From Cannabis sativa (lineage: Eukaryota > Streptophyta > Magnoliopsida > Rosales > Cannabaceae), in the NCBI RefSeq assembly GCF_029168945.1, contig NC_083610.1:77367580-77431579 (forward strand): a stretch of 64,000 bases of DNA. Reading direction: 5' to 3'. How positions within the stretch are numbered: position 1 is the stretch's first letter; each line of letters starts with the position of its first letter. Made by a program: the position numbers and the translations under genes. The notes beneath the pieces are model-generated. The model ran no database searches and was not told the DNA's origin. It worked only from the letters and a program-made list of their open reading frames with translations. This document shows positions 11,061-22,650 of the stretch, one piece after another.

Positions 11061-14000
11061 TCTTACAAAAGTTAAATGTTTTCAATATAACCTCGAGACG
11101 CTAGACTTCGTCCCCCTATGGATGGTTATTCGTTGAACGCATTTAACACCGTAAGATTTCATTTGATAAGTGTTTTGTGAGTTTTCGTCTCTATTTAGAC
11201 TCTCCCCTACGGTGACTACTTAGAGATAAACTCATAAAACATGAAACAATGGTGGAAGCTCATAAAATAAGAATAACCTTGACTCTCGCCTACCGGGACA
11301 ACGTTGGATTCTTATTTTGATCGAATAAAAGGTTGCTAGAATGGTTTCTATTTTAGATGAGCTGACAACTCTATTCAATAAATGATACTTTGACTCTCGC
11401 CTACCGGGACACTGTATCAGTTTGTTGAAAACCTTGGAAATTATTTAGGATTGTATGTTTTAGTATTTTCACTAGTCATTCCTACTTGCTATATATTTAT
11501 AATTTTTGAATTGTGTATGAATTTATATTGAACCATGTTATTTTCTGTTATTAAGTTGTAGTTTAATTTCGAATCTTCATTGTTGGTCTAACATGTTTGT
11601 TTTTCTAATGAGATAAATCCCTAATGGATTTTCACCATTAGACATACATAATAGTGTAAGATCTCGAAAGATAAATATTGTATATGCAACATCTAGCTGT
11701 TCATCAATTGATGACACCTTAGACTAGTATTTTTACAATATGAAACAAGAAGATTACATAAATAAGATTACTTTGTCTTTCGCTAATCGAAGCATCGTTG
11801 GATTCTTATTTATAAACGAAATTATCCTAATTCCTCTTAGCTTATTCATTTCGAATTAGCTCAATAATATATCATTGGATGAATGGTCTATAAATCATTT
11901 CATGTCATTATATTTTCTCTTAAGAAATTAAATGACGCATATGATTATAATCCCAAAATTCTATTCCCAATTGATATAAATCCTCAATCTTAGAAATCTC
12001 CTACTTGTATGGGCAAATCAGACTTAGAGTTTGTATTAGTAGTGGTGGTCCAAGATAGAATTACTCATTATATTTGGTATAAATTTAATTCTTTGACTTT
12101 AATTTTAGATTCCAAATAGAAATTTTCTTATATTTCTAATTCCAGAATACAATACAGTTACACTTTCTCAAGCGTTTAATATCCATCTTCTATTAATGGA
12201 TTAAAACTGTATGGAATATGAGTTAGGTATTCTGTGACCAGGATCCACTTGCAGTATTCTAAGAACTCTTTGATGTAACTAAACCTATGTCATCAAAACA
12301 CACTACCACATTTTTTTTAATCTATGGCATTTGTATCTTGTTCATAGTGGATTTGACAAGATCAATCTCTGCAAAGAGTTAATATGCCTATATCCACTAA
12401 AAGTAGTTCATCTCATTCACAGATGGATGTACATTCAGGGGTGGATATGAGTTTTTCGTTGTATTCTTAAAACGAAAAACTCTAGATTATACCTTTTAGC
12501 AAGAAATTTGAAATGTTTAAAAATTTTATTAATTTCTAGCAATGGTTAAAACCATTAAGGTAAGTGGTTAAAGATCTTGCGAACTGATAGGGGTGGAGAA
12601 ATAGTTAGTAGATATGCAGTTCAAAGATCATTAATTTGATTTTTGAATTATATCCAAACTTACCTCCCCAGAAATTTCGAGTCACATGTTGATGATTAGT
12701 TACTAGTCGTTGCCTAATTCCTTCTATGGTAATACAATTTCAGAATGATGTAATGGTTGGGTAGTTAATGTAAATCATTACTAGATTCATGGATGACCTA
12801 ATCAAAATCTTAAGAAAAGCTAGAACTATTAACCATGGTTTGTTAGCCATTCTAAGTGATTAGGGGTGGACCATCCCATAGTCAATAGATAAGAAAGTGT
12901 TTGTTCAAACAAATACTACTTTTCTAAGAAAATGACTAAGTCTGAAAATCAAGTAGCAAATAAAGGAGATATTTTTTTTTCTTGATTCCAAAAGTGTTCT
13001 ATCATCTTATATGACATATGATGATCCCACTGCCTCAGTTGTCTTGTCACAACCGAAGAGATCAATACCATTTAGTTTTCTTCGACATAATTCACGGTAC
13101 CTTGTCGTAGTGGGAGAGTTTCTAGGAACTCACTTTCTTATGACTTGGGAGACACTAGTGATTAAAATCCATTGTGAGTTTAAACAAGTAATGGATTGTC
13201 AAGATAAGAAACTAAGAAGAAAGCCAATAGAACTATGGTTTAATCCATTCACATGGAGTAACCTAAAGTTTTCTATTACAAGGACATAAAAGGAAATTTT
13301 TGTTTATAAGTCTATTCAATGGACTTAACAAACTTCCTGTTCCTAGTATTATAGGTTTGAGTTTATCTAAACCTATGGCTTGTGGTATACCTGGTAATTA
13401 CTTACTCTAATGCAAGCAACTTACTTTAGTAAGATGCTGAAGCATTTTCTTTCTAATGGCAATCTATAGAAGCTTCACAACTTCTTAGGTATAGATCTTA
13501 TTTATCTAAGGAAAAGTCTCAACTATTCCAGATAAGATAAAGCCATGAAAGAATTTCTTATATCAACAGTGAGAGGTCTTAGATATGCTTTTGTATGCCT
13601 TAGACCAGATACCTGCTGTTGAGTGGGAGTAATGAGTAGGTATCAGATTAATCCAGGAGAAGAACATTGGAAGACAATCAGGTAAATCCTAAGATTAATA
13701 AGAGGAACTATATGTTAGTCTATAAGGGTGTGTTTAAAACTCTTAGACTACACCATATCAGATTTCGAAATTTGCCTTTGTGCTAGTAAATCTTTCTGAT
13801 AAGATGGTGATTACTCTGGGGGTGGAATAGTGATTTTGGAGAAGTGTAAAAACCTATCTGAAGTCTCTAGGTCTACTAGAGAGGGACTGAATGTTAAAGC
13901 TGCAGGAAAGGTACTTATTCAGTCTAAGGAAAGTTTTATACATTTTTTGGCATCATTCCAAATTGCCTTAAACTACTAGTGTTAATTTCCTGATTAACCA

Positions 14001-14231
14001 AAAGTAGTTGCCAAAGATATAGAATCCAGTATCGCAAGAGAGTAGACATATAGAGAGGAATTTCACATTATCAATGATTTTGTGATTAAAGGAAGAGTAA
14101 TGGTGGAGAAAAGGTTGTGTTTAATTCAACCTTTCAGATCCTATTACGAGGAGTTTACTACTACTACACTTGATTTGTATATCAAGGTGTCGAGATTATT
14201 TGAAACACACTTTTTGTTTTATATTAGTGCA
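11061..14231 (+). pseudogene. Element A, degenerate copia pol remnants
   Basis: Scattered similarity to copia Pol survives: LWHLYLVHSGFDKIN near 12320 (GAG-pre-integrase HxxxH region), LRTDRGGEIVSRYA near 12580 (integrase core), and VRGLRYAFVCLRPD followed by MSRYQINPGEEHW near 13570-13680 (end of reverse transcriptase/RNase H). Stops and frameshifts interrupt it throughout. The motif TTGACTCTCGCCTACCGGGA occurs twice (about 11279 and 11390). The TGA stop after the PD motif is shared with B at the same place. Confidence 0.65.
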
Positions 14232-14241
14232 AGTGGGAGTT
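14232..14241 (+). other. Polypurine tract of element A
   Basis: The sequence AGTGGGAGTT lies directly before the TGTTGGG start of the 3' LTR, the usual position and composition of a copia plus-strand primer. B has the same tract on the minus strand just right of 43997. Confidence 0.65.
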
Positions 14242-14372
14242 TGTTGGGTTTTATGCCCTAAATAAAACTCATTTCAATATAATCAGATTTACTTATTAAT
14301 ATAGATCAGAAATAACATTTAATGTTGCATGGTTCACATGATTTATTTCATGATTATATGTACATAATGTAT

Positions 14373-15152
14373 TGTTGCCCCTGAATTCGCCCAAAATACG
14401 TGGACCAGTCGAAAAGGGACACGTGGATCAGATAACTCGTAAATACTTGATAAGTCTTTGTGCGCCACAAGGAAGCACCCTGGGTATGGGTCCCGGAGGA
14501 GGCACCCGGAGTACAAGGTACTCCCGGAAGCTCGCATAGCATGAAGCCTCTCCGGGATGTGTCTGGCCTCTCCTGAGTAATCAAGTCGCATTTAATGCCG
14601 CATGAGAGGAAGCGTGTTGGGACTGTAACACGCAATAAAGTCTGACGGCACAACCCCCAAACAGCAGTGCTACAGTAATGATCATTTAAGTCTAGCGACG
14701 GCTACTCTGCGAAGAGTCACGTCAATCACAAGGCAAAAAGGACATTCCTCATAAAAACCCTACAGTGCCTAGGGATTTGACCATGCATCACCCATGGTAT
14801 ATTCATTGGGAACACCCAACTTTATGGATACTTACAGATACATTTGTAAGAACAATCCTACGGATCACCCCACCAAAACACTATAAATACCCCCTCAAAG
14901 CTCATTTAATGAGGTCGAGAATCTTGGGTTGCATAAGAGCAAGAAGAGAAAATACTCACCAAGAACATTCTCTGTATTTATGAGAAGAACATTCTCTCAA
15001 GTGTGGAATCTGTATTAAATACATCCATTAATAACAAAGACTCGTGGACTAAGGCTCATTAACGCCCCAACCACGTAAAAATCCTCATCTCGCTTTCTTA
15101 CAGCTCACTACTATAATCATATTTTAATAGTTGCCGAAAATCTCGGTCAACA
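14373..15152 (+). repeat. G1 5' LTR
   Basis: Starts TGTTGCCCC, ends CGGTCAACA. Contains a TATA box (CTATAAATA near 14880). Apparent minus-strand open frames here recur in every LTR copy and have no recognisable product. Confidence 0.9.
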
Positions 15153-15159
15153 TTTTGGC

Positions 15160-15582
15160 CACTCGCCCTTCTCAATGGCGTACGGTTGTGAAGCAATGGT
15201 CCCGGTAGAAACATTATTCCCATCCCACAGGAGGACGACTTACGATCCTGCCACTAATCAGGCACTGCTCCAAGAAGCTTTGGATCAAGTCGAGGAACTC
15301 CGGGATGAGTCTCAAATACGGATGGCTGCTTATCAAAAGAAGGTGACCAAGTATTTTAACTCCAAGGTTAAAAACAGAAAATTCGCTATTGGGGATATGG
15401 ACCTAAGAAGGGTTTTCCCAGCCACCCAAGAACCCGGAGTGGGGGTACTTGGACCAAATTGGGAAGGACCATATGAGATCGAGGACGAGATCGGTTCCGG
15501 CACTTATAAACTGAAAAGAATGGACGGAACCACCATCCCAAGAGCCTGGAACGCCGATCACCTCAGGAAATATTACCAGTAG
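15160..15582 (+). pseudogene. G1 integrase C-terminal remnant
   Basis: The frame from MAYGCEAMVP to HLRKYYQ equals the last ~135 residues of the G2 polyprotein with a few changes (for example DMDLRR for DMVLRR). It begins just past a junction where LTR-proximal TTTTGG is joined to the integrase reading frame, using a shared TGG. The integrase catalytic core, reverse transcriptase, protease and gag are absent. No function is expected. Confidence 0.9.
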
Positions 15583-15746
15583 CAAAATAAAACTAGAGTT
15601 TGTTCAAAGGGTTTGTACCGTCCAAATGTATACCTCCTCTATATTAAATAAAACTGAGTGCCTTAAAAAACGAAGTTTCTATGCCACTCAGGGGGGTACT
15701 AGGGTATACCGCACGGACGAACAGAAAAACAAACTAAGTAAAATAT

Positions 15747-15923
15747 CCTGACCCAAAGGGCAGGTCAGAAAGTATGCACAAAAATAAAAAGCATAAGTAT
15801 AAAAACACTGATCCAAAGGACAGGTTAAAAAAAAACATAAGTGTGACAAAAAAGATCGCATAAAAAATATCCTAGCCCAAAGGGCAGGTCATATACATAT
15901 AAATGGCCCGGGGACAGGCCTTA
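15747..15923. repeat. G1 hairpin array between convergent genes
   Basis: Several copies of an 18-base inverted motif, the first being CCTGACCCAAAGGGCAGG at 15747-15764, lie between the pol stop and the end of the antisense gene. The second copy has TCC...GGA in place of CCC...GGG. The array corresponds to 36543-36716 in G2. The function is unknown. Confidence 0.7.
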
Positions 15924-16056
15924 AAAATATATAATTGTCTCCCCTTCAAATAAAAGCTGCTACCTATATATATATTGTTCTAAGGCAGCAGCAAATATGT
16001 ACAAAAAAAAAGAGTTATAAAGAAATGGGTGGAATCTTGGTCAGTTGTACGGCAGC

Positions 16057-19053
16057 TCAGTCAGCCCGCGGAGGAAGGCGAGGTCCAATACGTGCCTCTA
16101 GCACGGCATCAAGCTTTTTCTTCTTTTCCCGAAATTTGGCAATCATTTCCTCGGGTTTGGGATAAAAAGTAAGCTTGATATTTTGATCATTGGTGGACCA
16201 AGCCATGTAGACTCCATCGTCAAAGCGCTTCGGACACCGGGCGCAGGAAACGGGAGAGAGGAGCTCGGCCCTTTTGGCCTTCCTGATGGATTGTTCCTTG
16301 AAATCCCTAAGCTCTTTCAGCTCCGCAGCTAGAGCGGCCTTGGACTCAATGTTCACCTGGTGAGTTTCCTCTAAAGATCTCACCTTGGCGACCATTTCAT
16401 CCAAAGCCTCCCTGGCCTCCCGGAGGTCTCGCCTGGCCTTGTCAGCAGCCTCGGTTTGAGCCCTTAGTTCCTCCTGGTGCTGGGCCTCCATCCTGTCCCT
16501 CCGCTGGGCCTCGTCCCGGATCATGGCCTCCGCCTGAGCCTCCCTCCGTTTGGCCTCCTCTTCCTTGGCCTTGTCAGCCGCCTCCTGGCGCTCGGCAGCC
16601 TCCTGGTAGATCTGCCTCTCCGCAGTGAGGTCCTGAAGGACCTTCCTGACATCGTTCATATCCCCAAAGTCGGACAGAACGAAGCCATGATTTATGATGT
16701 TCTTGGAGAGGCGGCCAGCCTCAGCAGCAAGCTGAACCATAATGCAAGGATAAGAAGGAGAAGTTTCTCAAAGAAAAAAAAAAGATAAAATATAAACAAT
16801 AAAAGGAAAAGCAAAAATTGCGAAGTACTTACCACCGTGAGAGAATGACTGAGGTCTTGGACCTGGAAGATGGAGTTCAGGGAAGCGCAAGTGGCGAACC
16901 GCTTAGGCGCGCATCGGGTGAGCTGAGAAGCGAACTCGCCGGTCATCTCCGCGGCAAAAGGAGCCAAGGTGGGCCCTAGGAAGCGGCGGAACCAGTCCGA
17001 TAAGGGGTCCAGATTAAGGTCCCACGGATCCTGGTAATCTGGGTGGTTGATGCTCGCCTCAACCTCCGCCCGCAGGATCCTCCTAAGGGCTTCCACTTCG
17101 GCGTACCCCCGGGAGTACTCATCCATAGCATAGTTATGCTTGGCTATTCGAAGCTCCTGCCTCACCTCGTCCCCCGGAATTGGGGTAAGCACGATGTTGG
17201 GAGGAGCAGGATTTTCCTCCATGGGGGAGACCCCGCCGTCCAGACCATGAGCAGGAGTGTCGGCCCTCCGAGGCTTCTTCGGCTCATCCTGGGTAATCAT
17301 CTTGCCCTTGCGCTTACGAATCAGAGCCACCTCGGGCTCCTCTTCGCCCTCCTCAGCTTCCTCCGGAAGGGCTCGAGGCTCTCCCGCACCCTCAGCGGCT
17401 TCCTCCGAGAAGTCCCATCCCTTCCCTTGGCCTTCTCCCGGAAGCACCTCCTCGTCATCCACTAAGTCAATAGTGTCGGGGGGAGCGCTGGAAGAAACCT
17501 TCAAGGAAGGGGCCGGGGGAGAAGAGGTAAAGGCCGGAGGAGCCACGGGAGTATGAACTCCGGCAAGCTGTTCCAGAATGGCATCCATGGAGATACATGT
17601 TTCACAAAATAAGCAAGTGTTAGAAGTCCGTGAGGAACCACTTATACAAGATACAACAAATAAGCTACTCCTACCCGAACTTCCTAATTCGGCCCTAGCA
17701 AAGTCCTGAACTTTAATGCTGGCAGCGTCATCTCCGAGATAACTGTCCGAGGGCCGGAACCAGCTGGACGTTATGTAAGCTGAAGGACCTAAGGGAATAG
17801 GTTCCGGAGGGCCGGAGCCCATCCGGGACCGACCTAGATAATCTCCTAAGTTCGAAAAATAAAATTCCTTCAAACGATCCCCCCACCGGGTCGATGGCAT
17901 CCTAAATCTACGAAGACGCTCGTCGAACCCTACGGGCCTACGACTGGTGTATTCATCAACGGAAGGAACATAACGAATTATCAAGGGAGACTTACCGCCG
18001 GCACCAGAGGTGCTAGCACCAGGAGCCCCCGAGTTTGGTTCGGGGACCGAAGGCTGTGGCCGGGAAGTTTGCTTCTCTGAAGAATCTTCAATACGAAGGG
18101 GCCTCCGGGCAGGACGATCCCCAATCTCTTCTTGAAGAATCTTGTCAAAAAATTTAGCCTCGGACTTCCCGGCAATGGCTTGGCTCCGTCGCACCACCGG
18201 ACTCCCCACGCGAAGTCCTCTCCCAGAGGCAGCCTGGGCCTAAGAGTATGCTTTCTCCTGGGCCTTCCGGTAGAGATAATCTTGGTATTTTTTCTCTGCC
18301 GTAGCAATGAGCTCATCCCGGAAGGCCTTCTCCGCAACCGGCGCCCTCACATTGGGACAAATGACTCGCGAGAGGTTGGAGTCCTCCACGGATTGGTGAA
18401 GAAGGATAAGTTTGGCTTTCCTACAATTCTCCGTGGTGACTAAGCCCCCAACATCGAGATCGGCGCGGTCGTAGGAAGCAAAGGCTTGGGCCCTTCGGAG
18501 GAAAGTCTGAGTAGGGGGCGTCCGTTGGTAAGGTGGGATCCGCACCCACTCTGTGAGGAGCTCCGGGTGGTCCATGGCCCTGAACCCGGTATAAAAAATA
18601 TAAAATTTCTGCCGGGCTGGGAGATCCCCATCCGCGGGCGGTATAAAAAATAAATAAGCCTGAAAGCAGGCGGTAAGCTTGAGGAATGAGTTGGTATGGC
18701 GCAAGGCCGACAAATACAAGGAAATTAACAAAATAATCTTGAAGCGGGAGCATGGCACCGGCCATCAAATGAGTCTGACTCCAAGCCCCGAAGCTGTCAT
18801 AGTTGTGATTAGGCGTCTCCGAGTCGCGAGGAGGCCGGTGATAGGTCCCTGAAGTGGAGGGTTTGATCCCAGCAACTTCTATAATATTCTCCAGTTGGTG
18901 AGGACAAGTTAGGGTGGATCGAAGCTCAGCCGCTTCCCACCCGGTCGCTTGGGATTTATACCCCTCCTGGGCAACAGGCCCCAGGGAAACCTCCTCCAAC
19001 GTGGCCATGCTTTTCCCACTCTGCTTCGAAGATTTCGAACCAGAAGCAGGCAT
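16057..19053 (-). pseudogene. G1 antisense gene (Transposase_28-like protein), broken
   Basis: Start codon at 19053-19051 (MPASGSKSS), just after a strong acceptor (TTTTTCACAG) that closes a 5'UTR intron. The first part resembles the plant 'putative gypsy type transposon' family: a conserved helix-rich block (MAGAMLPLQDYF, FLVFVGLAPYQ, LSGLFIFY). The middle is acidic and Pro-rich, and the end (from 16731) is a long coiled coil rich in Glu, Ala, Arg and Gln. A 101-bp intron (16832-16732) joins SLTV to LAAEAG. Relative to G2 it has lost about 145 bp near 18590-18600 (frame changed) and has a TAG stop at 18242-18240 where G2 has CAG. The acceptor of the 78-nt intron (near 17597) is mutated. The gene is therefore broken here. 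Confidence 0.75.
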
Positions 19054-19712
19054 TTTGTGTTCTGTGAAAAACAAAAAGGGAAAAAGAAAATTCCAGCAGT
19101 TAGGTCCCACACCAAACCCTAAGTCAAGAAAAAGGGAGTGGGGGTCCCCTAACCGCTGGAAAGAGGCCCCCTCCGGACACGTGTCACATGGGAAACCCTA
19201 GAAAGATCCCCTGAACAAGTGTCGGGTGCAGTGAAATCACAGAAAGTGGTTTTACAGAATAAAAAGAAAAAAGAAAAAAAAAACCATTCTATGCCCTAAG
19301 CGACTGTTGAACGAAGAACACATGGCTCTCTTCAACAAAAATACCCATTATAACAGAGACATGATAATGGCGATCCTACAACTAAAGCAGTAGACATAAA
19401 ACAGAACACTTGAAGAACTTAAACACTCGCACACCCAGAAATCTCAAAGTACGAACCCAGAAAAACGAACGAAGCAAGTAAAAGCATGTTATTATCTAAG
19501 GATGCAAGAAACTTACAGTAAGTCGTTGAACTGAGGGTCCTGAATGTGGTCGAGTAAAAGTTGAGAAGAACTGGTGAAAGCAAACACTGGAAAAGTGGAA
19601 GAAATGTCTAAGTGCTAAGACAGTTCGTGCTGTTTTGAAGAATTTTCTCTCTGGAAATTCGAACAAAAATGGCAAGGAATGGATAGTAACCAAAATGAAG
19701 GAAAGATGGTGG

Positions 19713-19720
19713 CTTTTATA
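19713..19720 (-). promoter_or_regulatory. TATA box of the G1 antisense gene
   Basis: The minus strand carries CCTATAAAAG here, a canonical plant TATA box, about 200 bases upstream of the donor (ACT followed by GTAAGT) of the 5'UTR intron. The same box is present at 40665-40672 in G2. Position and sequence support an internal promoter directed against gag-pol. Confidence 0.65.
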
Positions 19721-19905
19721 GGCAAAAGTGCATGAGGAACAGGCGTCACCACCTACCAATCGTACGGTGGGGGAGATGCACGATTCGAATTCCCGAAAAT
19801 CAACGGATCAGATCAAGCTGCCATAAAGGCGGTGGAAACGTTTGAGTATCCGTCTGACACCATTAATGCGCCGCATCAATCAAAGGGCGTGAAACGAATC
19901 AACCT

Positions 19906-20110
19906 CTGCAAAAAGCGAATCGCTGCATTTAATGCCATCATTAGACGCACCCTCACGCGCCCCAAGCTCGTGTCAAGAAACCGAGGAGGCGGCCGGAGAC
20001 ATCCCTGCAAAAAGCGAATCGCTGCATTAAATGTCATCATTAAATGTGCCCTCACGCGCTCTGGGCTTGAGCCAGGGAAACGAGGAGTGAACCGGAGGCA
20101 CTTGAGCAAG
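19906..20110. repeat. G1 tandem repeat upstream of the antisense promoter
   Basis: Two units of about 112 bp, each starting CTGCAAAAAGCGAATCGCTG and continuing through ATCATTA and CCTCACGCGC, lie between the antisense promoter and the polypurine tract. The same pair is at 40858-41060 in G2. A weaker third copy may precede it. Confidence 0.6.
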
Positions 20111-20152
20111 CCTTGGTTTATTTTTCCAAGTAAACAAGGCTTGGGGGGTAAA

Positions 20153-20932
20153 TGTTGCCCCTGAATTCGCCCAAAATACATGGACCAGTCGAAAAGGGAC
20201 ACGTGGATCAGATAACTTGTAAATACTTGATAAGTCTTTGTGCGCCACAAGGAAGCACCCTGGGTATGGGTCCCGGAGGAGGCACCCGGAGTACAAGGTA
20301 CTCCCGGAAGCTCGCATAGCATGAAGCCTCTCCGGGATGTGTCTGGCCTCTCCTGAGTAATCAAGTCGCATTTAATGCCGCATGGGAGGAAGCGTGTTGG
20401 GATTGTAACACGCAATAAAGTCTGACGGCACAACCCCCAAACAGCAGTGCTACAGTAATGATCATTTAAGTCTAGCGACGGCTACTCTGCGAAGAGTCAC
20501 GTCAATCACAAGGCAAAAAGGACATTCCTCATAAAAACCCTACAGCGCCTAGGGATTTGACCATGCATCACCCATGGTATATTCATTGGGAACACCCAAC
20601 TTTATGGATACTTACAGATACATTTGTAAGAACAATCCTAGGGATCACCCCACCAAAACACTATAAATACCCCCTCAAAGCTCATTTAATGGGGTCGAGA
20701 ATCTTGGGTTGCATAAGAGCAAGAAGAGAAAATACTCACCAAGAACATTCTCTGTATTTATGAGAAGAACATTCTCTCAAGTGTGGAATCTGTATTAAAT
20801 ACATCCATTAATAACAAAGACTCGTGGACTAAGGCTCATTAACGCCCCAACCACGTAAAAATCCTCATCTCGCTTTCTTACAGCTCACTACTATAATCAT
20901 ATTTTAATAGTTGCCGAAAATCTCGGTCAACA
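20153..20932 (+). repeat. G1 3' LTR
   Basis: 780 bp, TGTTGCCCC to CGGTCAACA, preceded by a polypurine tract (CTTGGGGGGTAAA) and a hairpin as in G2. It differs from the 5' LTR at about 7 positions by eye, most of them transitions. Confidence 0.9.
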
Positions 20933-22650
20933 TGTATAAATTCATCTGAAACCCTTTTCACATACTTGATCCTGTTTATTGTGCCGTCAACACATTGGAA
21001 AGTAAATATGACTATGTGAATAAAGTTTCCTAGATTTATCAGACATAGGATTTTATTGATATGATAATCTACAACAAGAGTTTACTTGCATTTGGAGAAA
21101 TGCTATGTTCTTTCCAGAGCATTGGTTAAAGTAAAGCTCAGGTTGGATGCATGGAGTATGCATCGGAAGGGACCGATATTGAATTTTGACTTAGATTTAT
21201 TAAACTTACCGTAATATCTATTCAAGTCAATATCGCCTAGTTGATCCTATATCAAATGTTCTTAATCCTGTTATGATTAGGCTCAATCTTGAAAGGCTAT
21301 TCGTGTTCTTTGATTTGTTAGTTAAGCCTACTTTTAGGTCAGGGTGATACGTACATTTTGGGAACACGGTAGTGCAATTGAGTGGGAGCGCTAGCATAAA
21401 CATGGAATCTATAGCTTCTATCTGGCGAATAGTAAGCAAAGGATGATCTCCTTCGAGCTTGACCAAACGAACATAAATGGTGGAGTACTCATTTCACATA
21501 AGCTGAAATATCATTTATAGTGGGTCAAGTGTTTTAAGGAATAAATACATTGTAGGGTGTAACGGTAATTTAATCCCTTTACAGTGTAGATCATTCATAT
21601 AGAGGATCATTGATCACATTAGGATTATAACAATAGATAACTAATGATGTGTCTATATGGTGGAACATATAGAGCATTCTATATACTGAGAGTGCAATTC
21701 TAAGTTCTATGCGTGGATTCAACGAAGAATTAATAAGTTAGTGAATTTTAGTGCTAAATTCTTGATCTACTTATTGGAAGCTCGGTTATATAGACCCATG
21801 GTCCCCGCACTAGTTGAGATAATATTGCTTGTAAGACTCATATAATTGGTTTTGATTAATCAATTATAATTCTCAAATTAGACTATGTCTATTTGTGAAT
21901 TTTTCACTAAGTAAGGGCGAAATTGTAAAGAAAGAGTTATAGGGGCATATTTGTTAATTATGATACTTTGTATGGTTCAATTAATAAATATGATAAATGA
22001 CAATATTATTTAATAATTATTTGTAGTTATTAAATAGTTAGAATTGGCATTTAAATGGTTGAATTAGAAAATTGGCGTTTTTGAGAAAATCAGATGCAGA
22101 AAAGGTAAAACTGCAAAATTGTAAAAAGTGAGGCCCAAATCCACCTTGCATGGCCGGCCACTTTTGTAGGGTTTTTCCTTCTGATATTTTCATTATTTTA
22201 ATGTCAAATAATTCAAACCTAACCCTAGTGGAATGCTATAAATAGATAGTGAAGGCTTCAGGAAATTTACACTTTTCTTCTGACACTTTCTGAATCAGAA
22301 AAATCTGAGCCTTCTCTCATCCTTAGTGTATGAGTAGTGCCCACACATAGCAAGTGATACCTCAATCATAGTGAGGAAGATCGTGAAGAAAGACTTTCAG
22401 CAAGAAGGAGGTTTCAGCATCAAAGATTCAGAGAAAGAGATCCAGGTTTAGATATTGATAATGCTCTGCTACAGAAAGGAATCAAGGGCTAGATATCTGA
22501 ACGGAAGGAGTCATATTATTCCGCTGCACCCAATGTAAGGTTTCCTAAACTTTATATGTGTTTATTTCATCGTTTTAGAAAGTTCATATTTAGGGTGTTA
22601 ATAAACATACTTGTGAGTAAATCTAAGATCCTGGTAAAATAATTTCCAAC

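Larger units (their letters stand above)
14373..20932 (+). mobile_element. G1: Tat-lineage deletion derivative carrying only the antisense gene
   Basis: G1 has two 780-bp LTRs (14373-15152 and 20153-20932) and a perfect TSD TGTAT (14368-14372, 20933-20937). The internal region keeps only the last ~140 codons of integrase, the hairpin array, the antisense gene and the polypurine tract. Compared with G2 it lacks about 5.6 kb, from 6 bases after the 5' LTR to the end of the integrase core. By eye the two LTRs differ at about 7 positions in 780, so the insertion is recent. The PBS is destroyed, so it cannot start normal reverse transcription unless the deletion came after insertion. Confidence 0.9.
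7695..22650 (+). mobile_element. Copia element A, 5'-truncated, with nested insertion G1
   Basis: A is a Ty1/copia-derived element in plus orientation: 5' LTR remnant (7695-7806), PBS-like site, internal region (7807-14241), polypurine tract, and 3' LTR (14242-22650) split by G1. It lies within gag of element C. It is a close relative of element B (42112-52224), which is inverted. The internal region has lost coding capacity: the first 3 kb is AT-rich non-coding DNA and the remainder holds stop-ridden pol remnants. Movement would have needed proteins from another element. No TSD can be tested because the 5' end is deleted. Confidence 0.82.
14242..22650 (+). repeat. 3' LTR of element A, split by G1
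   Basis: The LTR runs from TGTTGGGTTTTATGCC at 14242 to 14372, then resumes after G1 at 20938 and ends at 22650 (about 1.84 kb without the insertion). It includes a TATA box (CTATAAATAG near 22234). The last base of the terminal TTTCCAACA is missing or merged into flanking C sequence. It matches the two LTRs of B in reverse orientation. Confidence 0.8.

Noticed and set aside
13011..13289. 92-codon frame in A, with a counterpart in B (44950-45195)
   Set aside because: Conserved between A and B only because they are copies of one family. No match to copia domains that I recognise, and surrounded by broken pol.
14343..14653. Overlapping minus-strand frames recurring in every G-family LTR (also near 19876-20433, 29464-29816, 40828-41385)
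   Set aside because: They lie in the LTR promoter region, recur only because the LTR is repeated, and show no domain or coding bias. Taken as chance open frames.
14765..14983. Plus-strand frame of about 70 codons repeated in the LTRs (20557, 29940, 41509)
   Set aside because: Spans the LTR TATA box and leader; a chance frame.
17043..17556. Plus-strand frames opposite the antisense gene
   Set aside because: Shadows produced by the GC-rich coding strand of the antisense gene. The splice sites and TATA box favour the minus strand.
19496..19759. Minus-strand 87-codon frame (and copy at 40448)
   Set aside because: Overlaps the antisense TATA box and 5' leader, so it is more likely promoter and UTR sequence.
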